NCBI GenBank assembly: GCA_016935885.1
Contig: JAFGQA010000160.1
Span: forward strand, 1 to 30,041
From: Phycisphaerae bacterium
GTDB lineage: Bacteria; Planctomycetota; Phycisphaerae; UBA1845; UTPLA1
DNA length: 30,041 bases
Direction of reading: 5' to 3'
The notes beneath the pieces are model-generated. The model did not search any database. It saw only the letters and a program-made list of their open reading frames with translations, and was not told the origin of the DNA. Positions 1-9,132 of this stretch are shown one piece after another. Within the stretch, counting starts at the first letter, position 1. Each line of letters starts with the position of its first letter. Position numbers and translations under genes: made by a program.

Positions 1-74
1 GAGCCCCCGACCTTGGTCGGGGGGCACGTTCTCACGGACATCCGGCTGCCCCCCGGCCAAGGCCGGGGGCTCTT
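1..74. repeat. Pair of inverted palindromic units
   Basis: Two GC-rich hairpins lie about 23 bases apart. The first has arms CCCCCGACC and GGTCGGGGG around TT; the second has arms CCCCCGGCC and GGCCGGGGG around AA. Each unit is close to the reverse complement of the other, so the pair could also fold into one long cruciform. A diverged relative, again with GCCCCCGACC at one edge and CGGGGGCTC at the other, lies at 13397-13470. There is no T-run, so it is read as a dispersed repeat rather than a terminator. Its left edge may be cut by the window. Confidence 0.7.
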
Positions 75-203
75 GAACGTCGCTGCAGGCTGATTTGTCT
101 TGGGCGATCTCAAGTTCCTCGCCATACCTACTCAAATGACGTACACCCAGCAGAGCCTGGCGCTCTTCCTCCGTCGGTAGCTCCGACGAGACAGGCCGAA
201 TAC

Positions 204-1940
204 ATGAAAGCACCCAAGCATCTCCACGAAGGAGCCATCCTCGCCATCGTGCTTCTTCTCTCCTTCCTGCTGAAACTCCACAACCTCGGCCACGCCGCGC
301 TGACGTACTTCGACGAATGCTTCCACGCCATCGTGGCCCGCAACCTCCTGAACCACCCGCTCAAGCCAACCCTCGTCGAAACCCCATACCTCCCGTACGA
401 TTTCCGAAACTGGACCGAGACACACGTCTGGTTGCACAAGGGCATCCTCCCACTGTGGCAGATCGCCCTGGCCTACGCGGTCTTAGGCGTCAACACATTC
501 GCCCTCCGCCTACCCTCTGCCATCCTTGGTACGGGTGCCGTCTGGCTGACATACCTGATCGGCAAGCAGCTCCTCGACCGCCGGGCCGCCCTCATCGCCG
601 CCGCCCTCCAGGCGTTCAACGCCTCGCTCACCATGCTCGTCCACGGCTACTGGTTTAGCGACCACGTGGACACGGCCCTGACCTTCTGGGTCGAACTGGG
701 CATCTACTTCCTTATCAGGGCCAACCGGACCGGCAGGTGGCACTTCGTCCTGCTCGCCGGACTCGCACAGGGCCTTGCCTTCCTCTGCAAGCAGTATCTC
801 GCCGCGATCATCTTCGGCCTCGCTCTCGTCGCGTGGCTCCTGCCGATCGTCGGTCTCGGCCGGACGAAGCATTGCAGGCTTGGGCCTAAACACCTCCTCG
901 GCTTGCTCCTCGCCACACTGATCACCGTTGCTCCCTGGACGATATGGTGCCTCATCAAGTTCCCGGACGAGTTCCTGTATGAACTGCTCCACGCCAGCCG
1001 TCATCTCGGCACCGACGTCGAAGGCTGGGGCGCCCCCTGGGATCGGGTCCTCTTCGACTACATGTTCCAGCTTTACTTCGTCTTTTATACGCCGGTCATC
1101 GTCGCGGCGATCGCGTTGCTGCGCAACGCCTTCAGAAAACGGCACACGGGCCTGTGGCTGACCTACGCCTGGGTCCTCGGCGTCCTCGTCCCGCACCTGC
1201 TGGCCGAATCGAAGACGCCTTCCGCAACCATCCTAGCCATGCCCCCGCTCCTCCTGCTCCTGGGATACCTCATCTCCGAAGCATGGCGCAACAATCGCTG
1301 GGCCTTACTCACCTGGACCGGTGTCATGGCCGTCAGTCTGGCCTACCCCACCACCGGCAAGGAACTCGAACGCGGATACACGGACCCCCCTGTGTTTGCG
1401 GGCGTGATGCGCCAGGAGATGTGGATTATCTGGCACGTGCTCGGCGCCTTGCTTCTTGCCCTCCTGCTCGAAGCCCTGGCCCGATGCTGGCGCGCGTCCT
1501 TGTCTGCCCGGCGTGAACGCATCGCCGACGATGCGAGAAGGCTTGCCTTGTGCTTCTGCGTGTTTGCCACGCTTGTTCTTGGCTATCGGACACTCCGCCA
1601 AACCTGGAACGTCACCGAACGAGCGCTGAGCGAGCCCGCCTTCGCCGAACTCGCCGCCTTCGTGCGAGACGAGTTGCCCGATAATGCCGTCCTGCTGGTC
1701 GATGTTCAGGTCGTCGGAGAGCACCAGCTCATCGAGTTCCGCGCCGAACGCACGTGCTACATCCAATACAGCGACAGCACCGGGAGACCTGGCGCCCGCA
1801 CATGGCAGGAAGACGCCCGGAGAATCGTCGCCGCGGGCGGCATCCCCTACCTCGTCACGCCGCGGCCGCTCCCCCTCCACAAGATCTTCACCAGCACCAA
1901 GGACCAGCGATTCATCTATGAATACAAATGTCCTCAGTGA
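204..1940 (+). CDS. GT39-type membrane glycosyltransferase (ArnT/PMT-like)
   Basis: An integral-membrane glycosyltransferase of 578 residues that probably transfers a sugar from a polyprenyl-phosphate donor on the periplasmic side. The first membrane segment (about residues 8-27) is followed by an acidic motif, YFDECFHAIVARN, the Asp-Glu signature of the first periplasmic loop of GT39/ArnT/PMT proteins. Next come HKGILPLWQ and HVDTAL, also typical of this superfamily. Roughly ten more hydrophobic segments follow, then a soluble C-terminal part from about residue 470. The length fits the family. The ATG at 204 is the first start in frame; the Shine-Dalgarno sequence is weak. A GT-B glycosyltransferase follows 193 bases downstream on the same strand, suggesting a role in cell-envelope glycan assembly. 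The acceptor cannot be told from sequence. Confidence 0.85.
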   Translation: MKAPKHLHEGAILAIVLLLSFLLKLHNLGHAALTYFDECFHAIVARNLLNHPLKPTLVETPYLPYDFRNWTETHVWLHKGILPLWQIALAYAVLGVNTFALRLPSAILGTGAVWLTYLIGKQLLDRRAALIAAALQAFNASLTMLVHGYWFSDHVDTALTFWVELGIYFLIRANRTGRWHFVLLAGLAQGLAFLCKQYLAAIIFGLALVAWLLPIVGLGRTKHCRLGPKHLLGLLLATLITVAPWTIWCLIKFPDEFLYELLHASRHLGTDVEGWGAPWDRVLFDYMFQLYFVFYTPVIVAAIALLRNAFRKRHTGLWLTYAWVLGVLVPHLLAESKTPSATILAMPPLLLLLGYLISEAWRNNRWALLTWTGVMAVSLAYPTTGKELERGYTDPPVFAGVMRQEMWIIWHVLGALLLALLLEALARCWRASLSARRERIADDARRLALCFCVFATLVLGYRTLRQTWNVTERALSEPAFAELAAFVRDELPDNAVLLVDVQVVGEHQLIEFRAERTCYIQYSDSTGRPGARTWQEDARRIVAAGGIPYLVTPRPLPLHKIFTSTKDQRFIYEYKCPQ

Positions 1941-2133
1941 GTCCTCCAAGCTGTCGAGTAGACTGCTCCCCACGGCACTGCTCACCCGCGCCCGGATACG
2001 CGTATCGGCAGTATGTCCTAGACGTCAAGCGTTGACAGATCATATACTTGATACAAGGCCTCTATGTGGTTGGCCGTCTTGACCGACCACTGGCACGGGC
2101 TCCCAGGACACATCTGATCTGGACCGGGCGCCG

Positions 2134-3306
2134 ATGACTGACGATCTTACAGCGCAGGACGGTTTTGCCGTGGACCCCGAACGAATCGAAGGTCCCCGCC
2201 GCCTTGTCCTTTGCCTCGTGGCGGACGAACAGGCCATCGATCGCTTTCCCACAGCCGTGCGTTACCTTCAAATCGGCCTCCTCGACGAGGCCGTCGACAC
2301 CGTCCTGGTGATACCGGAGCACAACCGTGCCAAATCGCTGATAAGCGGGCCTACTACTGTCGTCACGCACCGCAACACCCGATGGCCGCTGGCTCGTTGG
2401 GCCCGGCGAGGTGTCATCGCTCAGGTCCGACGCAGGATCGACGCCCTCCGCGCCCCCGCGCCCGTCATCGTCCACGCCATGACCGCGTCGGTGGCGGCAC
2501 TCGCCGCCGATATGGCCGCCGCCACCGGGGGCGACCTCATTGTCAACCTCTCCTCTGCCCTCGATATAAACAGTCCCGACCTCGCGCCGCACACTGAAAG
2601 GGTGGCCACGTTCATCACCCCTTCACAGCGCGTTCACCGCGCCGTCACGGCGTCGTCCGCCATCCAAGCACCCATCGAGATCGTCCGGTTCGGCGCTCCC
2701 GCGTTGGCTTCACCCGCCGCCTTCAGTGCACCACAACTCGCCCCGGCACTGGTCTTCGCCGGCGAGCTTTCGGCTGGCTGCGGTGTGGAGGCCATCATCC
2801 GTGCAGCCAAGCGCGTCCTTCAGTCTCACCCCAACCTGCTTGTCTTCATCATCGGAAAAGGACCCGCCGAGAGCAGCCTGCGACACCTGGTCGACGCCCT
2901 GGGCCTGAGCTCAACCATCACGTTCACGGGACGTCTCGAACACTGGCGGACCGTGCTCGAAGCCGCCGACATCTTCTGCCTGCCACGCTCCGGAGCCGCC
3001 TACCGCGAAGAGCCCATCCACGCCCTCGCCGCCGGCCTTGCCGTCATCGCCGCCGAGGGTTCCCCCTATGACGGAATGATCGACGAACAGACCGCCTTGC
3101 TCTTCCCCGAGGACGACGAAGCCCGACTGGCCGATCAAATCTGCCGCCTTCTCGACAATCACGAGTTCGCCCGCTCTCTCGCCATCACCGCCCAGTCCCA
3201 GGCCAAATCGCGACACTCCATCGCCAAAATGGTCTCCGACCACGTCCGAATCTACAGGCAACTCGAAAGCCGCAGCAGCACTCTGCCTCTATCCACAGGC
3301 CGATAA
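2134..3306 (+). CDS. GT-B fold glycosyltransferase (family 4-like)
   Basis: A predicted cytoplasmic, nucleotide-sugar-dependent glycosyltransferase of 390 residues. The C-terminal half is the recognisable part: LVFAGELSAGCGVEAIIRAA begins the donor-binding Rossmann domain, IIGKGPAESSLRHLV and ITFTGRLEHWRTVLEAADIF are standard GT4 signatures, and REEPIHALAAGLAVIAAEGS sits where the E-x7-E donor-binding motif is found. Here the second position is degenerate (no second Glu at the expected spacing). The N-terminal acceptor domain is poorly conserved and carries no signal peptide. The start at 2134 is the first ATG in frame. It follows the GT39-type gene on the same strand and likely serves the same envelope glycan pathway. 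The substrate is unknown. Confidence 0.82.
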   Translation: MTDDLTAQDGFAVDPERIEGPRRLVLCLVADEQAIDRFPTAVRYLQIGLLDEAVDTVLVIPEHNRAKSLISGPTTVVTHRNTRWPLARWARRGVIAQVRRRIDALRAPAPVIVHAMTASVAALAADMAAATGGDLIVNLSSALDINSPDLAPHTERVATFITPSQRVHRAVTASSAIQAPIEIVRFGAPALASPAAFSAPQLAPALVFAGELSAGCGVEAIIRAAKRVLQSHPNLLVFIIGKGPAESSLRHLVDALGLSSTITFTGRLEHWRTVLEAADIFCLPRSGAAYREEPIHALAAGLAVIAAEGSPYDGMIDEQTALLFPEDDEARLADQICRLLDNHEFARSLAITAQSQAKSRHSIAKMVSDHVRIYRQLESRSSTLPLSTGR

Positions 3307-3530
3307 ACCCGCCCCACCGCACGCCGCCTGCTTCCCCGTTCCCCCTCAGCGTCCGCGAATCAACCACTTCCAAATACTGATACAATGGCTCCCGCCGCGG
3401 ACCGATCTAACCGTACAAACACGGCATGGGAGGGGCCAACAAGTGTCTGGAATAGTCTCTCCACCCGGCCCCGGAGTGGCCCCTCCGTCCGGCTTGCCGT
3501 TTGGCGGATGCCAACATGGGGGAACGAAGC

Positions 3531-4421
3531 ATGACGCAACCCGCGCACCACAGGTGGCACGGATCGTGGGATCGACCGTCGCACGAACCGCGGCATAGAC
3601 AGGGGCACAAACCATGGCACGGGCGTCTCGCCCGTGTCGCCGTTTCATTCACAGCCGTCTCGCTGGCAGCCACGACCGCCTGCCACAAACCGGAATCCTG
3701 GTCATTCACCGGCCCGCGCGTCTACCTGATCGAAGGCACGCCAGACGAGGAATCCGACGGGCTCACCCTCATTCGCCACGAACTTGAGAAGCACGAGATC
3801 AATGCCAAGATCTACTACCCGGACGACTGGCTCAAGATCGTCGTCGACATCGACGCCCAGCCCGATGAAGAGGCCATCCTCGTCGGCCACGGCCACGGCG
3901 CCTTCCTCGCCACGCAGGTCGTCCGGCACTACGCCCAACGCCACAAGATGAAGTTTATCGAAGCCATCTTCACCCTCGACGCATTCAACAAGGACTGGCC
4001 GCACAACGAGTACGAACGCGACGAGAAGGAGCCCCACGTTCAGCCCATGCCCATTCCCATCGGACACAACGCCATCAAGGTGCGCAACTACACCCAAGAC
4101 AACCCCGATTCATGGCGATGGGGCAGCGACCTCGTCTCGACTCGCGCCTCGAACATCGCCCTGGAACATCCGTACTACTGGTACGACGACTACTGGAACC
4201 GCCGGCCCGTCACGGGCCAGCACCTCGTCGAGAAAATCCAAGACGGCAACGTCCTGCACGTCACGATTGACAACCACGAGGCGTTGATCCAACGTATCAT
4301 CATGATGTGCCGAAAGGCGGCACTCTCGCCGTACCACTATACGCCGCCCGAGCACCACCCGGATGTCAAGAAGAAGGACCGACAGGAGCCGACGCCACGA
4401 CAAAGGCGCGAAGCGGCCTGA
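3531..4421 (+). CDS. Predicted exported alpha/beta-hydrolase-like protein, nucleophile Ser absent
   Basis: A protein of 296 residues from the ATG at 3531, chosen because GGGGGA lies just upstream; an ATG at 3516 and a TTG at 3501 are also in frame. A His/Arg-rich N-terminus precedes a hydrophobic stretch (VAVSFTAVSLAATTAC) that could be a lipoprotein signal with Cys as the acylated residue, although the lipobox is imperfect. The body reads like one half of an alpha/beta hydrolase: YLIEGTPDEESDGLTLIRHE, then EEAILVGHGHGAFLATQVV at the nucleophile-elbow position. The usual G-x-S-x-G is G-H-G-H-G, so the catalytic Ser is replaced by His. Function is not assigned. Its 3' end overlaps the next gene by 59 bases, suggesting coupled expression. 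The coding DNA near 3618-3636 contains a palindrome typical of the local repeats. Confidence 0.6.
   Translation: MTQPAHHRWHGSWDRPSHEPRHRQGHKPWHGRLARVAVSFTAVSLAATTACHKPESWSFTGPRVYLIEGTPDEESDGLTLIRHELEKHEINAKIYYPDDWLKIVVDIDAQPDEEAILVGHGHGAFLATQVVRHYAQRHKMKFIEAIFTLDAFNKDWPHNEYERDEKEPHVQPMPIPIGHNAIKVRNYTQDNPDSWRWGSDLVSTRASNIALEHPYYWYDDYWNRRPVTGQHLVEKIQDGNVLHVTIDNHEALIQRIIMMCRKAALSPYHYTPPEHHPDVKKKDRQEPTPRQRREAA
3618..3636. repeat. Palindrome CACGGGCG-TCT-CGCCCGTG inside a coding region
   Basis: A perfect 8-bp hairpin with a 3-base loop sits in the N-terminal codons of the hydrolase-like gene. The CACGGGCG-type arm resembles the arm of the hairpin at 22237-22259, whose loop differs. The surrounding codons are rich in GGCAC repeats and encode an unusual His/Arg/Trp-rich stretch, so this part of the protein is probably repeat-derived. 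Confidence 0.6.
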
Positions 4422-6144
4422 CGAACCGGCCCGCTCGCCGGGCCGAAAATCCTCGCTGGGCCGAGAATCCCTGGGCCGAGAATCCCTTCTCGGCCGATCT
4501 ACACAAACCTCCTGGACAAAGACACTGCTCCTCGCGGCACTGGCGACCACCATCAGTGCCGTCGTCTTTGCGCAAGCGTCCAGTCCCCGAGGCATGATTG
4601 CCGCCATCACTGAGCTGGAGGCACGCGGCTTCAATGTCTCCACCGGCCAGCATCTCCACGAACACGTGACGTGGCAAGACATCGTCGATGCTCGCAACGC
4701 GGCCATTCGCAGCAACCCCAAGGCGCGGGCCCAGTACGCCCTCCGACAACTGATGATCCTTCTGCTGGACGTACAAAGGGAAAGGCGGACGGCACATGAG
4801 GCCGCCACCGAAGCGATACATTACGTCAATCAGGACAGCGACAACCTCATCGCGCGGCTCGTGTGCGCAACCCTCCTCGACATGCAGCCAGCGGCCCAAC
4901 AGCCAGACGGTCCCACCATCATCCGCCGCTTCGAGAGGATGCGCGGCATCATTGAGAGGAACCCACGCGCCACGCGAACAACGCTCTACAATTCAGAGTT
5001 CAGACAGACGTTTCAATCGGTGATCAGCAAATACGTCAGCCGTCCGGACGTGGCCGTCGGCCTCTCCGAGTCCATCCCTCAAAACCTCATCGACGAGCAC
5101 TACGCCGCGCTCTCAACCGTACGGAGCCATCTGGCCGATATGGCCGCCGAACTTCGTGAGCAAGGACACACAGAGGAATCCGATACCTGCCTGCGCTGGA
5201 TCGGCCAGGCCGCCTTGGGTCTGATGGCGACAGACTCCCACGCAGGCACCCGTCTCTTCTGCGCGGAACTCCTCGCCGAGACGCTTGGTGAGGAAGCCCC
5301 CGCCGCGAAGGACCTCAAGCGACTCAGGTCCGACTTTCACGATGCCGTCCGTCGAGCCCCCAAGGATCTGTGTACCCACGCACCCGCCTTCGACGCCGAC
5401 GCGTACAAGTCGGCCTTCCATCGCCTCGTCGCCGCATGTGTCCTGGCCTTGAGCGCACTCGGCGCCGCGGCGCTGTTTGTCGGCGCCGGCATCGCGAATC
5501 TGATCAAGGTCGTCCTGCGGCGCGGCATCGTCCGATCGTCGGCCGAGAAACGCTGTCCAGTCTGGGCCAAAACGACCATCGCCCTACTGCCCACGTTCGC
5601 CCTTGCCTTACTGATCGTTGCCAAACTCACTACGAACGGCCCCTATTCGACGATCTGGGCAATCACACTCGCGGTCGTCGTCGTCCTGGTTGGGGCACTC
5701 CTCGCCGTCGCGCTGGCAGGCATCGCCACGACAACGGACAGCAAGGCGGCTAAACGACGCCTGGCGCTTTCGGCATTCCTCCTCATCGCCGTGGGTCTGA
5801 TCGCCGCCGCGCCCCCACACACCATCACACGCTACTATCGCTGGCTGGACATCAACGTAGGGATGGCGTGGATCATCGTGCTCGGCCCCCTCGTCGTGGT
5901 GATCGCCGCGTGCCTGCTATCTCCCGCCCGACTCCGCACGATCACCGCCGCCGCCGCGCTGGTCTGGTGTCTCAACATCGCTGCCGCGTTCGTCGCCCTG
6001 CAATTCCACCGCGCAGCCGACAAGCATTACCAACAAACCGTCGTCGCGGGCAGCCTGGATGAAATCGCCACTCGACTCGGCCCCGACTGGCAAGAGCAGT
6101 ACATCGCCCCCGCCCGACAAGCGTTTGGTGATGATCCACGCTGA
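4363..6144 (+). CDS. Hypothetical multi-TM protein with large periplasmic domain
   Basis: A protein of 593 residues with no family I recognise. The only ATG in frame is at 4363, inside the end of the preceding gene. The first 45 or so residues are Arg/Ser-rich (SLGRESLGRESLLGR) and are encoded by a repeated palindromic sequence at 4451-4495. A signal-anchor-like hydrophobic stretch follows (LLLAALATTISAVVFAQAS, about residues 49-68), then about 300 soluble, helical, Arg-rich residues, probably outside the cytoplasm. From about residue 350 to the end there are six hydrophobic segments (for example LSALGAAALFVGAGIANLI and IIVLGPLVVVIAACLL). No catalytic motif is seen. The 59-base overlap with the upstream hydrolase-like gene suggests translational coupling. 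The ORF is very likely real; the N-terminus is uncertain. Confidence 0.65.
   Translation: MSRRRTDRSRRHDKGAKRPDEPARSPGRKSSLGRESLGRESLLGRSTQTSWTKTLLLAALATTISAVVFAQASSPRGMIAAITELEARGFNVSTGQHLHEHVTWQDIVDARNAAIRSNPKARAQYALRQLMILLLDVQRERRTAHEAATEAIHYVNQDSDNLIARLVCATLLDMQPAAQQPDGPTIIRRFERMRGIIERNPRATRTTLYNSEFRQTFQSVISKYVSRPDVAVGLSESIPQNLIDEHYAALSTVRSHLADMAAELREQGHTEESDTCLRWIGQAALGLMATDSHAGTRLFCAELLAETLGEEAPAAKDLKRLRSDFHDAVRRAPKDLCTHAPAFDADAYKSAFHRLVAACVLALSALGAAALFVGAGIANLIKVVLRRGIVRSSAEKRCPVWAKTTIALLPTFALALLIVAKLTTNGPYSTIWAITLAVVVVLVGALLAVALAGIATTTDSKAAKRRLALSAFLLIAVGLIAAAPPHTITRYYRWLDINVGMAWIIVLGPLVVVIAACLLSPARLRTITAAAALVWCLNIAAAFVALQFHRAADKHYQQTVVAGSLDEIATRLGPDWQEQYIAPARQAFGDDPR
4451..4495. repeat. 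Palindromic repeat family GGCCGAGAA-TCCC-TTCTCGGCC, in coding sequence
   Basis: The motif CTGGGCCGAGAATCC occurs twice in tandem and ends in a perfect 9-bp hairpin at 4474-4495 with loop TCCC. A third, degenerate copy (GGGCCGAAAATCC) precedes it. The same hairpin with a 10-bp stem is at 9280-9303, and the motif recurs in inverted orientation in the tandem array at 29769-29846. Here it is translated in frame as the N-terminus of the multi-TM protein, adding repeated Leu-Gly-Arg-Glu-Ser units. Confidence 0.8.
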
Positions 6145-6266
6145 CCGATCGCGGCGGATACGCGCCGCAACCACGCATGTCACCGCTGCCAGACCCAGCG
6201 ACATTCCCCCCCAAACACCCCTACTGACAACTGACGACTGATAACTGATACGCCGGCGGCTTCTCC

Positions 6267-7301
6267 CTACCTCACCTCTCGTGCCGCGAACGGTGCATCC
6301 ACGGCCGTCATGCTCTTGATGACAAGCGGCTCGGTGGGTTTGTGCTCGCTGTCCACGGGCAAATCGCCCAGTTTCCGGAGGGTCGCCAAGGATTCAGGCC
6401 CATCCACCTGGGCAAACGCCGTGTACCGGCCGTCCCAACCCGGCTGGCGGGACAGGCAGATGAAAAACTGGCAACTGGCCGAGTTCACGTCCGACTCAAT
6501 CAGCGCCATCGCCACCGTGCCGACGTCAAACGGCGTGTCGTTGAACTCCGGCTCGATGCAGACGCCGTCCGGCCGCTTGCCGGTGCCGGTCCCGTTTGGA
6601 CAACCGCCAAGAATGAACTGATTGGCATAAATCGTGTGGAAAGTCTTGTCGCTGTAGAATCGCTTCTCGACCAACTCCAGAAAATTGGCCACGGTACGGG
6701 GGGCCTTGTCATACAGGAGCCGCATCGTTAACGCTCCGTGCTCCGTGTCCATGACCACTTGCTTGTACTGCACGACCTTGATCACGAGCGGCTCCGTTTG
6801 AACTGCCCCGCCGTACGGCCGCCACAGCAATTGATAGATGCCGCTTTGGTGCAAACCGGGATAGAAGCGCGCCACGTCAAACCTCAATCCCACCGACGCG
6901 AACGGCGCCACCGTGATCGGCGGCACCGGGTACTCCGGCTTCCGCGTCACCCGATCCCCCATCCGCGGATTCTGCTCCGAGGCCACCTCCAAGCCTCGGA
7001 AATCCTCGCCCGAGAACACGTGCTCCAGCGGCAACCCCATACCGAGATCCGGCCGCTCCTTGCCCTTCAAGGCCCCGGGCACCGTCAGCACGACGGGCTC
7101 CTCCGTCACATTCTGGACCACGAACTCGACGGTCACCTGCCCCCCGACCGGCACGATGGTCCGGCTTGGACGCAACTCGGCACGAATGCTGCTCGATAAC
7201 GGCCTAGACGGCGGCACGGCCTCGGCCTCGGTCTCGCCCGAAGATGGCTGCACCGGGAAGCACGCACACACCGTCACCATCCAGTTGATTGCGCTGGTCA
7301 T
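6267..7301 (-). CDS. Cyclophilin-type peptidyl-prolyl cis-trans isomerase
   Basis: Peptidyl-prolyl isomerase of about 344 residues, probably exported. The start at 7301 is an ATG with GAGGTGG just upstream; two in-frame GTGs precede it. The N-terminus (MTSAINWMVTVCACFPVQ) looks like a short signal or lipoprotein-type sequence. Residues about 30-150 form an immunoglobulin-like domain (VTVEFVVQNVTEEPVVLTV). The C-terminal half is a bacterial cyclophilin: MDTEHGALTMRLLYDKAPRT, FHTIYANQFILGGCPNGTGT, then SASCQFFICLSRQPGWDGRY and TAFAQVDG, matching the family's active-site and binding-pocket strands. The conserved active-site Arg is not evident at FHTIYANQF, where FHRVI..F is usual, so activity may be reduced. 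It lies upstream of no co-directional partner, with 163 bases between it and the sugar transferase. Confidence 0.88.
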   Translation of the reverse strand: MTSAINWMVTVCACFPVQPSSGETEAEAVPPSRPLSSSIRAELRPSRTIVPVGGQVTVEFVVQNVTEEPVVLTVPGALKGKERPDLGMGLPLEHVFSGEDFRGLEVASEQNPRMGDRVTRKPEYPVPPITVAPFASVGLRFDVARFYPGLHQSGIYQLLWRPYGGAVQTEPLVIKVVQYKQVVMDTEHGALTMRLLYDKAPRTVANFLELVEKRFYSDKTFHTIYANQFILGGCPNGTGTGKRPDGVCIEPEFNDTPFDVGTVAMALIESDVNSASCQFFICLSRQPGWDGRYTAFAQVDGPESLATLRKLGDLPVDSEHKPTEPLVIKSMTAVDAPFAAREVR

Positions 7302-7464
7302 CACCACCTCACAGTCCGGATTGCGCCAGAACCACTCCCCCCATCAGCCTGCCGCCAGCGGGGCCAAACGTGCCACCGACCGGGGCGCCTGTTATCAAGT
7401 GGATCGCTCCTTCCCCGCGGCACAAGCCGGCTTGGCGACCCGCGCCTCAAAAACCCTATCTTAG

Positions 7465-8907
7465 CTAAACTCCGGTCCCGGCGACAACGGTCGATACCGT
7501 TCGACACATAATCAGGAAGTCCAGTTTCAACGACCAGTGATCGATATAGAACAGGTCCAACTCCATCCACTGCTCGAAGCCGATCCGATGGCGGCCCTTG
7601 ATCTGCCACAGGCACGTCAGACCCGGCCTCATGCTTAGCCGCCGGCGCTGCCAGCGATCGTATTGCTTCACCTCCGCTGGAATCGGAGGTCGCGGCCCAA
7701 CGACGGACATATCCCCCAACAGCACATTGAAAAGCTGAGGCAACTCGTCCAGGCTCCATCGACGCAGCACCTTGCCGATCCCTGTCACGCGAGGGTCTTT
7801 GTGGCTCTTGTAGGTGGGCCCTCCCTTGAATTCGTTCAGATGCGCCACCGATGCCTGCTTTCCCTCCGCGCCCTGCTCCATCGTCCGGAACTTGTACATC
7901 CGAAACTCCCGGCCGTTCAAACCGCTGCGACGCTGCCTGAACAGAACGGGCCCCGGAGACCCCAACTTGATCAAAACCGCGCATATCAACGTTATCGGCG
8001 CGGTCAAGCTGATTCCGATAATCGCGATGATGACATCCAACGCTCGCTTGATCGAAAGCGATTCCGGCGCGTGCCGTGCCGGCGAATACGTCAGCAAGGG
8101 CACGCCGTGGAAATCCTCCATTTCCGGTAGCGAATGGCATACCATCGACTCCGCCTGCACGTGGGCGGTCACGCCCACCTCCTCGCACAACCGCACATAA
8201 GGCAGAATGGCCGGCAGTCGCTCCAATGGCGTTGAGAAGATCACTTCATCGACCACCCGCTCATCCAATATCGGACCTAGGTCGCCTACATCGCCGAGCA
8301 CGGCGCCCGTCTGGTTCCGGGAGGTGTCCGCCTCCCAAGGGCCTGACAGGTGCCCCACCACCACCGGACGCCCCAACGTCACCGATCGCAGCAACCGCCG
8401 CAGTCGCACCGCCTGCCTGCCCGTCCCGACGATCAGCACGTGCCGCCGTTGTCGGGATCCCGTCCAGCGCCCAATCAAACCCGTTATACCCCGCACCGCC
8501 ATTGTGGTCGCAGGGAGCAGAAGCCCAACAAAACCGATCTGAGCGCGGGGATACAACTCGCGCTCAAACAGCAGCGCCAGCCCCGACATGAGCAAACCCA
8601 AGACGGCCGTCGCCGCAACCGCGTTGTACGCCGACCACCGCCAGGATCGCCAACGCTGCCGATACCAGCCCAGCCAGTTGAGAATCAGCGGCCAGCCGAT
8701 GGGAAGAAGCACGAGGACCTTCATGTGGATCCGGACGCTGCTGAGATACTCCGCAGGCGGTCCCACATAGACCAACTCCGGCCAGTCCGTGCGCATCCAC
8801 AGGTGGCAGCGCAGCACGTCGGCCAGCACATAGGTCAGGAACACAACCAACGCGTCGGCCGCAATCATCCACGCGCGGACTTGTCGCCATGTTTTGGAAT
8901 GGGTCAT
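7465..8907 (-). CDS. Polyprenyl-phosphate sugar-1-phosphate transferase (WbaP/ExoY-like)
   Basis: An integral-membrane initiating transferase of exopolysaccharide or O-antigen synthesis, moving a hexose-1-phosphate from UDP-sugar to undecaprenyl phosphate. The N-terminal half has about four membrane segments plus a CoA-binding-like Rossmann region (VLIVGTGRQAVRLRRLLR). The C-terminal catalytic domain is complete: KRALDVIIAIIGISLTAPIT, then SPGPVLFRQRRSGLNGREF, MYKFRTM, VTGIGKVLRRWSLDELPQLF, NVLLGDMSVVGPRPP and RPGLTCLWQIKGR. All are diagnostic of the bacterial sugar transferase family. I chose the ATG at 8907 (480 residues); an ATG at 8988 would add 27 Pro/Arg-rich residues encoded next to repeat DNA and has no better ribosome site. 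It fits the two upstream glycosyltransferases as envelope polysaccharide machinery. Confidence 0.92.
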   Translation of the reverse strand: MTHSKTWRQVRAWMIAADALVVFLTYVLADVLRCHLWMRTDWPELVYVGPPAEYLSSVRIHMKVLVLLPIGWPLILNWLGWYRQRWRSWRWSAYNAVAATAVLGLLMSGLALLFERELYPRAQIGFVGLLLPATTMAVRGITGLIGRWTGSRQRRHVLIVGTGRQAVRLRRLLRSVTLGRPVVVGHLSGPWEADTSRNQTGAVLGDVGDLGPILDERVVDEVIFSTPLERLPAILPYVRLCEEVGVTAHVQAESMVCHSLPEMEDFHGVPLLTYSPARHAPESLSIKRALDVIIAIIGISLTAPITLICAVLIKLGSPGPVLFRQRRSGLNGREFRMYKFRTMEQGAEGKQASVAHLNEFKGGPTYKSHKDPRVTGIGKVLRRWSLDELPQLFNVLLGDMSVVGPRPPIPAEVKQYDRWQRRRLSMRPGLTCLWQIKGRHRIGFEQWMELDLFYIDHWSLKLDFLIMCRTVSTVVAGTGV

Positions 8908-9132
8908 GCCAAGGTCTTGATCTTTGCCGCCGGGCCACCCTGGTCTGGGCCTGGACGGATACCTCAAACGGGAGGGCCCGGTGGTCATTGCGAGGCCAGA
9001 CAGCTACCTGCGCGTGCCAGAACCGCCCAGGAATCCTACCTGGCTCCTTTCGCCGTGGCAATCCCTGCCGAGCCGGTCGGTATGGTCCGCACGCCAGCAC
9101 GCCCTGCAACACGTGTACCTCGGCAAGGTGCC

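Noticed and set aside
2032..2060. TTGACA near 2033 as a promoter for the second glycosyltransferase
   Set aside because: No -10 element at 16-18 bases; TATACT and GATACA lie at wrong spacing.
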